A stretch of 64,000 nucleotides of DNA from the NCBI GenBank assembly GCA_902729315.2, contig LR746271.1, forward strand, positions 3,370,001-3,434,000, written 5' to 3'. The first letter of the stretch is position 1; the number at the start of each line of letters is the position of its first letter. The position numbers and the translations under genes are program-made. This document shows, one piece after another, positions 1 to 11,503 of the stretch. Under the pieces are notes generated by a model that did not search any database, was not told the origin of the DNA, and saw nothing but the letters and a program-made list of their open reading frames with translations. Origin of the DNA: Spirodela intermedia. Lineage: Eukaryota > Streptophyta > Magnoliopsida > Alismatales > Araceae.

Positions 1-75
1 CTCGCTTGCCGCAGGATCATAGCGAGACGGTAATGAAGACTGGCTTATCGATTGTGGATGTTTCGAGCTCGAATC
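1..75 (-). CDS. possible partial exon of a gene running off the left edge
   Basis: On the minus strand a CTGCAG acceptor-like site at 78-76 is followed by 25 open codons, rich in Ser, Pro and Gln, up to the window edge. The composition is protein-like, but no domain is recognisable and no start or donor is visible. It could be an internal exon of a gene lying to the left, or chance. Only a longer contig or transcript reads could decide. Confidence 0.2.
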
Positions 76-1295
76 CTGCAGTACGAGAAACATAGCTCGG
101 GTCAGCTCACATGGTAGTTCAAGGATCTACTCCGGAATGCAGTATCTGAGTTAATTCCCGTAAGTTCGTCACTGAATCCGACTGTACGTCGTTCATTTTG
201 AATTGCTACCGAAAAAGAGACCAGAAGAGTGAACTGTTCCATCGATGCTCTCAAAATTTCTTCGTCCTAAAAAAAACAGCGGAGTACCGCAAACACCGCA
301 CGAACCCCATGAAAACTGATTGCAAATGAACGGAGATAAAAGACCTTTCTATCAATGGGAGCTTTAGCTCCGATCGCGGCCAGATTACTCGCAACGAGAA
401 GAAGACGAAGATGATGATGATGATGATGACGACGGAAAGGAAGGATCGAAGTCGTCAATGCGGAACCACCTATCTTCAATATCTATGGGAAAATTCAGAC
501 AGAAAGAGGGGAATGGTGAGATGAATCCAGTGGTTATTCCAAGAAGAGTGGGGGGCTGGCTCGGGCATGTCCGAAGAAGGCAAACCCTACGCCATCTTTC
601 GGATCAGGTAAACTTCTGCTTCTCCAACGACGACGGAGTATGAGAGAAGACGGTTAAGTTCGCATCGGCGGAGAATCCTCGGATCTCTTCGTTTCCACTG
701 GATCGATTTCCTGGCTTAAGCCGGTTCCTACCAGTTAATCCGAGGATAAATAGAAATTTCCTGGACTAGCAGTTGGAGGCTATCCGATCGGATTTGTTGC
801 AATCGCGATCCTCTCATGGCAAGAGATCGAAGCTCTGGACCAGTGAGGGGAGTTGGATCGGATCTCCTCTCCAGTCTCCACCCCTCGATTATTACTGCAA
901 CAGACGGAGGCGAAGGGAGAAGGATACCAGGGATCTATCACAGGCGTAACGAGAGCCTTCGAATGACGAGGACGAAGAACGTGGGGCTCTGATGTCGTCT
1001 CTGGAGCCCGACGCCTCTCCCCGACAGCCGCCGCCGCCGCCGCGAGTGGAAGAGGGAGGAGGAGAGAGAGAGAGACGGATAAGGAGCAACCCTTGAAAAT
1101 CCGGAAAACATCCGAGCCGTTCGTTGACAAATATATAAATAGGGCTGACTCGCTGGTGGACAGATTACTCGATGTGGGACTAATACAACAATTCAGCCAT
1201 CTTCATCCACAAGAACAGCTACCGCCCCATCATCGACACGGAGAGGACGAACCAGAAGAAGAAGAAGACGAGGAGGAAGAAGAGAGCGGGGGGTT
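76..1295. other. intergenic: PRXQ downstream flank, no gene recognised
   Basis: The part next to 1296 must hold the 3' UTR of the minus-strand peroxiredoxin gene. A GAA/GAG-rich run at about 1255-1285 and a (GAT)n run at about 410-427 are simple repeats. Short open frames exist on both strands, but none resembles a protein family I know. A GTAAAC donor-like site at about 609 on the plus strand may belong to an untranslated leader exon, which I cannot confirm. Confidence 0.5.
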
Positions 1296-2252
1296 TCAGA
1301 GGGACTGGAGAAGCTTGAGAGTCTCGTCGACGTGCTTCTCTGGCTGGAACTGGTTGTTGTAGACGAGCTGCACCACACCCTTGCGGTCGATGACGTAGGT
1401 TTGCCGGCCAGGGAGGGTCCCGAAGAGGTCCGAAGGGACCCCCCAGTCCTTCCTCACCCGGTTCCCCTCGTCACTCAGCAGGGTGAACGGCAGCCGGTAC
1501 TTCTTCGCAAAAGCCTGCCATCCATGGCGAAAACCAGAAAGCAAGGAGAAGTCAGTCCGAGGGACGATCGGAGAGGACGACGAGCAAGGGGAAGGGGAGC
1601 GCACCTTGTGAGAGGAAGGGTCGTCGGCGCTGATCCCTATCACCTCCGCTCCGGCCTTCTTGAATTTCTCGTAGGAGTCCCTGAAGGCGCAGGCCTGGGA
1701 AAGAGAGGGGTTCGCCGTAGAATGGGTCATTGGTCAGTCAGTCCTTGAGAAGCTCCGCCACCGGAGTAGGAGATGGATATGGCGGAGATCTTCAAACCCA
1801 CCTCTTTGGTGCAGCCGGGGGTCTCGTCAGCGGGGTAGAAGTAGAGCACCAGCGGCTTCCCTTTGTAGCTGGCGAGGCTCACGTTCTTGCCGTCCTGATT
1901 CTTCAAGGTGAACGACGGCGGCACATCGCCTTTGGAAACCTGGGGAGGCCGGAGATTTGTGTCACAGAGGGCGGGGGATTGAAGTCGCTGGTGGTGGCGC
2001 ATTGGGCAGAAGGCCGCCGGTTTGGGGAGGACGGAGCAGTACCTTGGCGCAGACGATGGACCTGGTGGCGGCGGCGGCCGGCGGAGAAGAGCAGGATGGG
2101 GCGGCGACGCTGGAGAACCTCAGCCCGAAGATCTGTGAGTGCGAGGAACTGGAGAGGACGGGGAGGTGGGCGCGGCCGGCGGCGGGGGTTTTAGGGGACG
2201 ATGCGTGGAGCAGGAGGAGGGAGTGCCGGGGGAGGGCGGTGGAGGACGCCAT
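1296..2252 (-). CDS. PRXQ: peroxiredoxin Q, chloroplast precursor
   Basis: A thiol peroxidase of the BCP/PrxQ class, which reduces hydrogen peroxide and alkyl hydroperoxides with electrons from thioredoxin; in plants it sits at the thylakoid. Four exons: 2043-2252, 1802-1939, 1605-1694 and 1296-1514. All are phase 0 with GT-AG borders and encode 218 residues, the usual length. Residues 1-68 are Ser/Ala/Pro-rich and nearly free of acidic residues, which fits a plastid transit peptide; the last exon-1 residues (SIVCAK) lead into the mature domain. The active site PGCTKEAC gives peroxidatic Cys113 and a second Cys five residues on (Cys118), the spacing typical of PrxQ. The tail with VIDRKGVV and LLQSL completes the thioredoxin fold. 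The ATG at 2252 is the first in frame. GC content is high in exon 1. Alternative families (2-Cys Prx, PrxII) lack this Cys spacing. Confidence 0.95.
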
Positions 2253-3479
2253 TGCAGAGGGGCAGCGGCGGCGGCGGTGGCGGAGGAGGAGGAAGGAGAA
2301 GAGTGATCTTTAACAAGGAGGAGGGGTTAAGAAGGGGCGATGGAGAGAGGGAGGGATAGGCTGCGCTCGGCGTGGCCAATTGGGGGCCTCGTAGGTATCC
2401 CCCATCAGGAACCGTCCATTCCATGGACTCAATGGGGGGGAAGGGGCCCCATTCCCGCTTCCCCCCCCCCCCCCCCCATTCCATGGACACTAATTATTTT
2501 TGCTGGATTTCACCACACCAGTCAACGGGAAAAAAACCCTTTTTTAATCTTCGAAAGGTGTATTTTTTTGCTTTTTTAATGAGGGAGTATCCGAAGGCAG
2601 TTCAATGCCTTCGAATTGTATAAAAAAAACATTGGGCTAAGCTCATGTTAGGTTTATTTTTCGCGTAAGATCAATAAAGTCAACGCCCTCTGCTGACACC
2701 CGGGGGGGGGGGGGGGGGGTGAATTGACTGATATTCGTTCTGGCCGAAAGAGGTGACATATGATTAGTGGATGACAATTCCACCGTTGACATCCAAAGAG
2801 GGACGACGCCAGACCAGTTACCGCTCTCGGTCAGCGGGCATGCCCCGCGTCTGGTTTCTCCATGGGGAACGCCCGTAATCCTCACCAGCAACTAGCACCC
2901 GCTGTTCTGTTATGTGTTTTGATCCATCAAACACATCATTCGGTTGGGAGAACAACGCGATTTTCTATAAAAATCAGGTTTTTCTGAATTTTTGTATCTA
3001 TCTTAAATAATGCAACATATTGTATGTATAATAAGAGAAAATTCGAAATTCGGGCGGTGGGCGTCTTAGATGATCCGAGATGAGGACGATCCGGATAATT
3101 ATACCGTCTATATTATTTAAATGTACATCATGTGGAGTAGCGATTTGCGATTATAAGAAAAATAATGGAACTCACAAGGCTTGCGCAGCTGAGTTCGAGC
3201 TAACCAACAAGCGATAGAGAGAGAGAGAGGGAGAGTTAATAGTTTGAACTGTCTACAGTGTAAAGGACTGGTCGAAGCACCGGTTTAACTCGTAGAAGAT
3301 AATTCACGTAGGTTACAGTCAATAGTCAACGCCATTATTAGTTTCCTTTGCTCCAAACAGCTCGTGGGCAGTTGAAAAACCCAGCTTTTAAGTCTGCAAC
3401 AAACGCACCGACAAAGCCCCCTCAACCCGCCCGCAGGTCCACACCCGATTTCTCTAAGCCGGGTTGAAAATATCAGGAC
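2253..3479. other. PRXQ promoter side and intergenic DNA with homopolymer tracts
   Basis: The region carries the 5' flank of the minus-strand PRXQ gene and the 3' flank of the SNM1-type gene. A run of C at about 2460-2477 and a run of G at about 2702-2719 stand out; the G run could form a quadruplex. A (GA)n run lies near 3214-3228. No coding exon is recognisable, and the short open frame at 2643-2891 (minus) has no family features. Confidence 0.5.
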
Positions 3480-3493
3480 TCAGGTTAACACCT

Positions 3494-3534
<41 letters not shown>

Positions 3535-5569
3535 AGCTTATGGCATGGGAGGACTGTTCTTTGAGAGGGGGGGAGGGGGTTCGATGAAGGGTGGGTTGAA
3601 GAGTCTGAGGTCAGGAGGGCAGCCATGCCACTGGCGGCTTCTGGGCTGGTGTTGTTAACGCTTGGGATAATGATGTCCGGGGAGATGAGCCTCACAAACT
3701 CTCTCAGCTCAGTGAAGCTGGAATGCTCGCTGTAGGGGACTTCATACCTGAAGAAATCAGATATCAGATCAGTAATTAGGAGATCTTACAGCAAAACATG
3801 CAGATCTAAACGATTACAAGGAAGCGAGGAAGAGAGGGAGAGATGAGTCTTTCTATGATGAGTTGACCTGATAATGGTTCCCTGCTGCCACCTCGTCCCA
3901 AGAGCCTTGTTCTTCTTCTTCTTCCCCTTCCCATAGCTCCACCCAGTAGGGGAGAAGGCGACCATCAGATCGAAGCGGTTCTATAACAAGAGCATAAAAA
4001 GATTATGAGCACCGATCATCGTCGTCGAATTATTTGTAGTCATCGAATTCTCTGAGAAGCTGACTCACAGAATAATGTTTCCATAAATGGTTCATCCGCT
4101 TGAAGCTCGCGATTGTCCACATGGGCACGACGTGGACGTGGCTCTCCATCTCATTCTCTGTAAGCCAATCCATGTCCTCCTGGGGAAGCCCCAGGCACTC
4201 CAGCAGCCTCAGCTTCGCTGCCCCAACGTACACCTTCTTCCTCAAGACCCGGGCAATCTCCAGGAATATCCTCTCCTTTCCTGCACTTGAAATGGAGATA
4301 GTAGCATCAGTAACTTAATATATCACTCTTAGAGGCTATCCCTACTGCACTCATAGTAGCATCAATTCATTTTTTCTTGCGACAAGTAATTGATGCATAT
4401 GGAGAGAGAGATACCGATTGTGTAGCTACCGATCAGGAAGAGGGTTTTGGGATTGAAAGCTTCAGCTTGAATGGCCTCGACTATGAACTGTACGACGGCG
4501 TCCTGCCTCGGGAAATCATACTGTAGGAAATAATAAGAATCTATGGTCAAGTCTCCGAGATGTAGAGCCCAAGCTGATATGAGTTGCTTACTTGGGGATT
4601 GCAGTAGGTCGTATCAAGTATGAGAGTGTGGATACGGCAAGATCTCAGAATAGGACATCTGCCCAGGTCCTCGCAATATCGGAAGTCTCCAGTGTGCAAC
4701 ACTGGCTGAAACCAACAATCAGATGATTCAGATTCCAAGAAAAACCAATAATCATGATACGAATGGGAAATCATGTGGGGAAAGGTGATGGGCCCTCACC
4801 TTGCCATTAGGGGGCTCAAAGAGGATGATTATAGAACCTGGGCAATGATTTGCATCCACACATGTCACCTCGACACCAGAAATATTAATCCTCTCGTTGA
4901 GAGGTAGAACATGTAGGATGTTCCAGTCAATGCCGATCTTGGAATTCAAGAGGCGGGCGGTGATTGAGGAGCAATATATCTTCCCGTGGCGGAAGCTCCT
5001 GGTAAGCCCTTGATAATCTGCGAGAAAAATAATCATAACTAAACCTTAAGAAATCTTATTTACTGCCACTTTGTTTCTATGTTCTTTGCTGTTCTATAGT
5101 AATTTTATACGAGTGATTCCCTGGTTATACTAGCAAGTCCTAATGTTTGAGACTAGAAAGATTTTGACTTTCTTGCGAGTCTGGTTCTCTTTTACTTCCA
5201 AATTACTAGTTCTCGATGGAAACTTACGATCCAGATGGAAGTGTGTGAGGAACCAATGTGAGCAATCTCCCCAAAGATAACGGAATGCATCCTGTTCACA
5301 AACGAAAAGATTCTGTTAGAACCCTCCGATCCAAGATCTGCATAAAAATGTTGAGAAATTTTCAGGGTTTTTCTGCAAGCGACTGAACACAACAGATCCC
5401 ATGTGAGGCATTCAAACTGTAGAATTCATCAAAATGCACAGGAAAGATGAGGAGAATTCTCTGCTCAAACCTCAAATAAGCTAATCAAGTGAAGGAAGTT
5501 ACACATGTGGGAGATCAACTCATTACGATACCCACGTGTATATCTATATCTATATAAATATATATCTAG

Positions 5570-5637
<68 letters not shown>

Positions 5638-7637
5638 GCCGTCTAGAAGTTCAGCCGATTAGCAGGGAATCATATTCTTCCCCCAAAAGAGTACTTGTAG
5701 AAAATTCTATTAACCGAGAAAAAATAAAGGATTAATTGAAAATGAAGGACTTCTTGTACCACTCGGAAAGGTGTTCCTGGGATGCAACACCAAGCGGGAA
5801 TATCTTGATATCTTAAACTGCTTCTGTGACCCCTCCTTCCGGTCTCCTTGTTGGCCCTCTCGACCTTCCTTGGAGGCTTGGTGGCGCCACAATCTGGAGG
5901 TGCTTCAGGGACGGTCTGACATCTGCTTTGGACAGGTCTGGGACCCCGAAAAAACTCTGTAATCAGTTTGTTCCCACCAAATTGCTTCGCCTTGTCGCTA
6001 GAATTTGCATTAGAAATGCCTGATCCTGTGGTTCCGCTATGACTATTTCCTCGCATCCCATTGAGAGCATGCACAATCCTCTTCCCTGGACCAAGGGCGT
6101 CGATGCCCAGATTGAGCAGATCCTGGAAGGAGTTGACGCTGGTCAAATTCAACTCAGAAAAATATCACTTTTGCAGAAAAATATGACCTTGGGATTATCA
6201 TCCCAGAAGAATATAGACTGAAAAATGATGCGGCAACAGGTGTCGTTGATGCAAGTTTGCTGCTTTTCTTGGAGCAAACAGAATAAATAGAATCGCAACT
6301 GATGACAAGATAATATGTTATGGTACCTCCTCTGTTAAACATTGAAGGGTGTCCCAATCGATCTCCTCTCTGACAAATACTTCTTCGTACCTGGATAAAC
6401 CCAAAGTCTTCAACCACTGAATCAATGGAGTGCTGTCGACGGCTGGCTTATCTGAAGATGGGTTTCTTTCTTTGGAGGAAACCGTCACCTGCGAGAGCAA
6501 GATTCTGCTAAATGAGAGCATAATTATAGTAAGATAAGCCATGAGAATTGTTTTCACGACAGCGTATTATTGTGGCATGAAATGTACAATAAATTGAAAG
6601 CCAAGTATAGATTAGCAAGCATATTTTCCGATCAAAGAAATCATTCTTGATGCAAAGAAAGTATGGAAATTGATCATGATTTTCTGTTTGGGAATCCAAT
6701 GTAGCAGTTTCAGTGCATGCAAACGGGGCGGAAAAGAACGAGGGAGGTGGTGAGGAGACTTTGCCTTCGCCTGTTCTTCTCTGTCTAGGCAAAGATTCGT
6801 GTGGGCAATCCGCAGCTGCTCCCCCAGCTCTGTAATATCCGTCCCGCAAATAGGACACTCCACCAAAGTTCCAGAGGCATTCCCCTTTTCAAAGGGGATC
6901 CCATAATCCAGATTTCCTCCTTCATCCAATTCCGAGCACAGATTCATCAGCTCCTTTAGCTGGGTTCCTGCCTCAATGTCCTCACTCAGATCTTCTCCTT
7001 GGCAGTCGTCCACCATCCCTTCACCGCCACCCAAGCAAGGCCCTAATAACCTGACCTCGATTGGTATGCAGCAGTAACTCTCCTTCTGCGCTGAACATGT
7101 CTCCCTCTCCCTGCCGCCGTCGATTTCTCTAGCTTGACTCGATCTTGCTTCCGATGATTCTTCAACGGCTTCTTCAGTTAAAACCAGTTTACTGGTATTT
7201 GGCTCTCTGGAATCGCCGCCATTCCCTCCACGCCAACCAAGTCCCGTAGATTTCCCCGGGGGGACACCATTGATCCTTTTTACCTCTCCCACTTTAGCAA
7301 TCTCGTGAAACGCACAAGAATCCACGGACGGATTTCCGAGAGTTTCTGCGGCACGATGTGGAGTTGGATTCACCTCCGCTTTATCACCCATGGCGGCGCT
7401 GAGTTGACGCTGAATCTTCCGTGAGACCTCCCTGTTCTCCTTCCCCCCGACAGCGGGGGCGACCTTCACCCTCTTCCTGGGGCGATTGGCGCCATTGGAT
7501 GGTCCAAGGGGCAGTGAGCCGGAGGATTCCCTTCTCCCTCTTGAGGCACCCTTGACGGACCAGGGGACGAGGCGCTTGGCGAGGGAGATGTAGCCGACTG
7601 GCTCCTGGAAGTCGTCGTCGTCGTCGTCGCCCCCCAT
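3480..7637 (-). CDS. SNM1/DCLRE1-type DNA cross-link repair nuclease with UBZ4 and SAM domains
   Basis: Predicted metallo-beta-lactamase/beta-CASP 5'-exonuclease acting in nuclear interstrand cross-link and break repair. Ten exons (6765-7637, 6327-6488, 5760-6122, 5228-5291, 4800-5017, 4592-4705, 4415-4520, 4069-4280, 3868-3980, 3480-3747) join in phase to 830 residues. Residues about 259-291 hold a C-x2-C...H-x3-C ubiquitin-binding UBZ4 finger (CPICG...HTNLC). Residues about 310-368 are a SAM domain. HFHLDH (483-488) is metal motif II, ANHCPGS motif III and HTGDFR motif IV; VPYSEHSS supplies the late beta-CASP histidine. This order matches the SAM-containing plant homologue At2g45700 better than the shorter AtSNM1. 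The start at 7637 is the ATG before an Asp-rich stretch; the frame is open further up but only from a non-ATG codon. Oddities: intron 1 appears to use a GC donor, and the C-terminus runs through a CT microsatellite. Confidence 0.92.
3501..3530. repeat. (CT)15 microsatellite inside the last SNM1 exon
   Basis: Fifteen CT units follow a C8 run. Read on the minus strand they are (AG)n and encode alternating Arg-Glu just before the predicted stop at 3480-3482. Repeat-length changes that are not multiples of three bases would shift the tail and its stop codon. Confidence 0.9.
5527..5637. repeat. compound (TA)n/(GA)n microsatellite in SNM1 intron 3
   Basis: TATC and TA repeats run from about 5538 to 5613 and continue as (GA)n to about 5637. 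The whole lies inside the intron between exons 3 (ends 5760) and 4 (starts 5291), so it does not affect coding. Confidence 0.9.
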
Positions 7638-8063
7638 AGCGAAGGCTACCGCAGGGCTCCGCCTCTCCTCCTCCTCCGGTGTTTCGGCAACGGCGAGCGC
7701 TCCTCGTCCTCTCCTCCCATCTCCGTTTGAAATGAAATCGTTGGAGGGAAAGGCGACAAACACCCGACGTACTTCCCCTGCTCTTCCCCAGTTTGTACCG
7801 CCGCCATCCGACTACCCATTCGGAAAACGCCACACCACCCCCGATGAAAACATGCGGAGTCCCCACATAACGCCGCCACGCAGGTCCCACGCAAGTAGCG
7901 GGTTGCAACTGCGGGCTCATCTGTATTTCATGCTCTGTGAACTCTGAATGTGCATAACTCACGAGAGAGTATGAGGAAACCCACCCCCTTTCTTCCCGTC
8001 ACCATAACCAGGGAGGAGGAGGAGGAGGAGGAGGAGGAAGAAGAAGAAGAAGAAGAAGATCAA
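7638..8063. other. short spacer: SNM1 5' flank and polygalacturonase 3' flank
   Basis: The two minus-strand genes are head to tail, 426 bp apart, so this segment must contain the upstream gene's 3' UTR and the downstream gene's promoter and 5' UTR. The only visible landmark is a (GGA)n/(GAA)n repeat at 8012-8059, just downstream of the polygalacturonase stop. Confidence 0.7.
8012..8059. repeat. (GGA)n(GAA)n trinucleotide repeat
   Basis: About 8 GGA units pass into about 7 GAA units. On the minus strand this is TTC/TCC, a few bases after the polygalacturonase stop codon, so it is probably in the 3' UTR. Confidence 0.9.
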
Positions 8064-11000
8064 TCATGGCGAATTCCTCACCAGCCGGCCCGTCTCATCA
8101 TAACGGTCCAAACCAGGACAGGGCTCGGGGGAGATGGGCCCAATGGCCCGCCCCTGTATGAAGGCGCACTCAAAGGCATCCTTCTTCTTCTTGTCGACCA
8201 TGCCGATCTCCACGTCTCGGAAGGTGACGCCCTTCACTGGGATCTCCTGGGTGCCCTGAATTCTGACTGGGGCCCGCACCCGGCGGCCACGTATCCCCAT
8301 GTAGGTGACGTTGCAGAGCTCAGGGAAGGCCTTGGGGTCAAAGCCTTCATCCGCGTGCTCGTTGTAGTTGGTCTTGATCACAATTCCCACACGGACATCT
8401 TCTAAGGTCACGTTCTGGTAGGTGATGTTGCGGACATAGCCGCCTCGTCCCGCGGCGGTCTTGATCCTCAGGCCCCTCCTGGAGCTCCACACCGTGACGT
8501 TCTCCACGGTGACGCCGGAGACCCCGCCGGACATCTCGCTGCCGATCGATATCCCGGCGCTGCAAGGAGGAGATGGGAGGATCGTATCATTGAGGAGGGG
8601 GTTGACTTTTGATGCTGGCAGCTGGTCATGGATTGATGATGGCGATCTTGGATTCTCAGGGGAAGAAAGGTTTGGAAGTGCTCGACTGTAGAAGTATATT
8701 GCAGATTGCGTTTGTGGGGAAGAAGAAAAAAACCATATTTCAAGGGGATACTGAAGATGGCGAAGAAAACCATCACAGGCACATGATCCGACGGAAGAAA
8801 TTAGGAATAAAATATATTCCTTTGGCCATAAATTGCTTCCCTGATTGCAAGAAACATACAGAATTCAACAAATTCCCAGAGGACCCGCCCTCTGATTGCA
8901 CCAACTGACGTGAATCTGGATATTCTATGAAATTGACTTGCCTGGGAGAGAGTCCAAGAACCTCACCTCACGTTGGAGCGAACAACGAGATTGCGTATTA
9001 GGATGTTGGTAGATGGCCGGCCATAAGAAATTCCATACTGGTCCCAACCGCTCTTTATTGCTATTGCATCATCCCCCACGCAAATGTAACAATTCTCTAT
9101 CACTACATCCTCGGACGAATCTGCATAGAGCCATCTTTTCGTCAAAGAAAGGAACATACATATATCACATGCAACCAATACTACACCTCACTGCTGAGAT
9201 CTAGACGAGATTTTATGGGCTTAGAGAGAATTCAGTAAGTTTGGTGCAATACAAATTTACATGGTTGAGTGAAACTTTGCTAGCAGATGGTTATAGCCAA
9301 AAAGATGGAAGGGGTTCCTCTTCTACACGGTCATATCGAGAAATAATCAAGGTAAGATTGAAAAGAACTCAGAGAGAGAAGATGATAATAATGTAAAAGC
9401 AACCTCAGCTGTAGAATACTGGTGAAAGCAACTACTAGGCGCCTGAAGTCAATTAATCCATTCTAACCTGGATCTATCCCATCTGTGTTAGGAGCCTGAA
9501 ACACGGGGGCTAAGATTGTCACATTTGAGATGGTTACATTCTTGCAGGCATATGGATGGAGCGTCCAGAAAGGAGAGTCACGTAGTGTTATGTTCGCTAT
9601 TACTATGTTTCTTGACCACATAAGCTGCACGAGAGGACCCCTCGTGTAGTTGAGTAGTTTACGGTAATGCTTGGTCCACCATGATCTGCCTTGCCCATTG
9701 ATAGTACCATTTTCCCCTGTAATGAAAAAATGAAAATATTATCATAAAACTCATCCACAAAGTGAGAGAGTAAGTCTCTGTTCAAAGGACAGACATGATA
9801 GTGAAGCAAATTTGTGGATTCGATTTGCATGTCAGTCAAAAGAACCACGAGGAAAAAAGCATGGAGTGAAGCAAATTTGTGTGTAGTAGAACAAGAAGAG
9901 GTAGAGTTAAATACCGACCTGTTATAACAACATTCACGAGATTTTGACCGTGTATCAGACTCCCATATCGAGGCCCTCGCTGCTCCCTTCCATATCCGTA
10001 TGAGGGCAATGGCGGCATCAAGGGCCAGTATTTCTCATCCTATCAAATGTTATGACACAAGAATATTATTGCAACCTACTTCGATAAAAAAAAAATTCAG
10101 CTTTTTATATCTCAGGCTATGCAAAACACTATTATTTGTTAAATCAGCATGGAGTGATATGTCATGGATCATAGTCCCTGAAAATTTTTCAAGCCCAGAA
10201 CTGTTCACCAGAGTCATAACTACTTCTTATGGAAATATCATATAGCACATGATTTTGCGTTCTTGTCGGCTGTAGAGCTAGGAAACTCAGAGTGAATGAC
10301 CTGGTGTAGCACACCTTGATAAAGTACTTGGAAACTAAAAACTTGGAACTGTCGCTCACAGAGAGAAGACTGTTGTGTTCTAGATGTCAAGAGTTTTGTA
10401 ACAAAAGGAATCCTAACTTATCCACCGAGATTATGGGGACGATCCATGGCCAATAATTGGTAAGAGGCGAATCTAGGTCCATGTTCCAAATTTGGCAGAT
10501 GCCATCGACCATCACAGTCGATCACAACTGCGATGTTTAGATGAGGATGCGATTTCTTACATGAAATATCAAAATTCCTAACTATTTTGATAGCCAAGAG
10601 GATGAAAAACTAAATTTAGATGAAATAAGAATAATCAAAGACATTCTTCAATTCACATTATTTTCTTAAATTCTGCGTGAGAAGGGAATTAAAAAAAAGG
10701 TAAGGATATACTTGACCAAAGAGTAAAGAGACGGTTTTTCCAACATGCGAGTAATACCAGGGAGAAAAGTAATAAATGATCCAATAGTTAGAAATCGCAG
10801 GAACGAGTGATCCATTGGCATCCATCTTGGAGGGAACCTTCTACGGAGCATGACTGTTTGAAGGATACTACTGTTCAGCGTTGCTTGGAGAATTTAATAT
10901 GAATCTCGAGCTCCGAACAGTTCATCCATGTCACCATGAAATAATTGACTAGCATTTCACATATAACCTGACATTTTGTCCTTGAAGGTAATAAAATCAA

Positions 11001-11503
11001 TTTCCAAGCGAGTTCATCTGATTTATTGTATATTAACCGATATGGAGAGAAAATAATCAGGAGGAGGATATAATACTCACGTTTATTCCCAGTATCTCTG
11101 CCCCTTGAGCAAGGAACAGCGTCATGTTGCTGGTTAGATTAAAGGGGCCGGTGAGCCACTTCCCGGCCGGCACATTAAGCTGTCCGCCGCCCTTTCCCCC
11201 CAGCAACTTGATCGCTGCAACGGCGTTCTCGAATGCTCCCGTATTCAACGTGATCCCATCACCAACACCGCCGAAGTCCGTTAGGTCAAGCGCCCGTGCT
11301 CGAAGCGGCGCTGGTCTCGCCGGGGGCGTTAGCCTAAAGATCCGAAGCCTGTCCACAGATCCCCCCTGCCATACGAACACCGACGCCAGTCCTACAATCC
11401 ACAGCGCCGCAAGCATCGTCTTGTACGAAGAAACTAACCCCAAGATCCATAGGTTGTGAAAGTGGAATCTCCCGCTCGGCGAAGACGGCAACGTGTCCGA
11501 CAT
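8064..11503 (-). CDS. GH28 polygalacturonase-like protein, membrane-anchored or secreted
   Basis: A glycoside hydrolase family 28 right-handed beta-helix, expected to act on pectin in the cell wall. Five exons (11081-11503, 9919-10039, 9468-9716, 8967-9120, 8064-8559) join in phase to 480 residues. Near the N-terminus a hydrophobic segment (about residues 28-46) follows a short, mostly polar stretch, so it is a signal anchor or uncleaved signal. The catalytic Asp motifs are present: NTDGIDPD (258-265) and GDDAIAIKSG (280-289, Asp281/Asp282). RIK lies at 347-349. At the place of the usual GHG motif the chain reads SAGISIGSEMSGG (from 316), with no His. That is shared, as far as I recall, with a clade of plant polygalacturonase-like proteins, so endo-activity is uncertain. 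The start is the ATG at 11503; upstream open codons begin only with GTG. Exon 4 uses the second of two adjacent GTGAGG donors, the only one that keeps the frame. Confidence 0.92.

Noticed and set aside
1093-1362. A plus-strand gene with a TATA-like ATATAAATAGG at about 1132
   Set aside because: The downstream frame is antisense to the PRXQ last exon and 3' flank, and it is mostly a GAA/GAG repeat.
7638-7763. N-terminal extension of the SNM1-type protein
   Set aside because: The frame is open upstream, but only from a GTG codon. The ATG at 7637 has a G at -3 and at +4.
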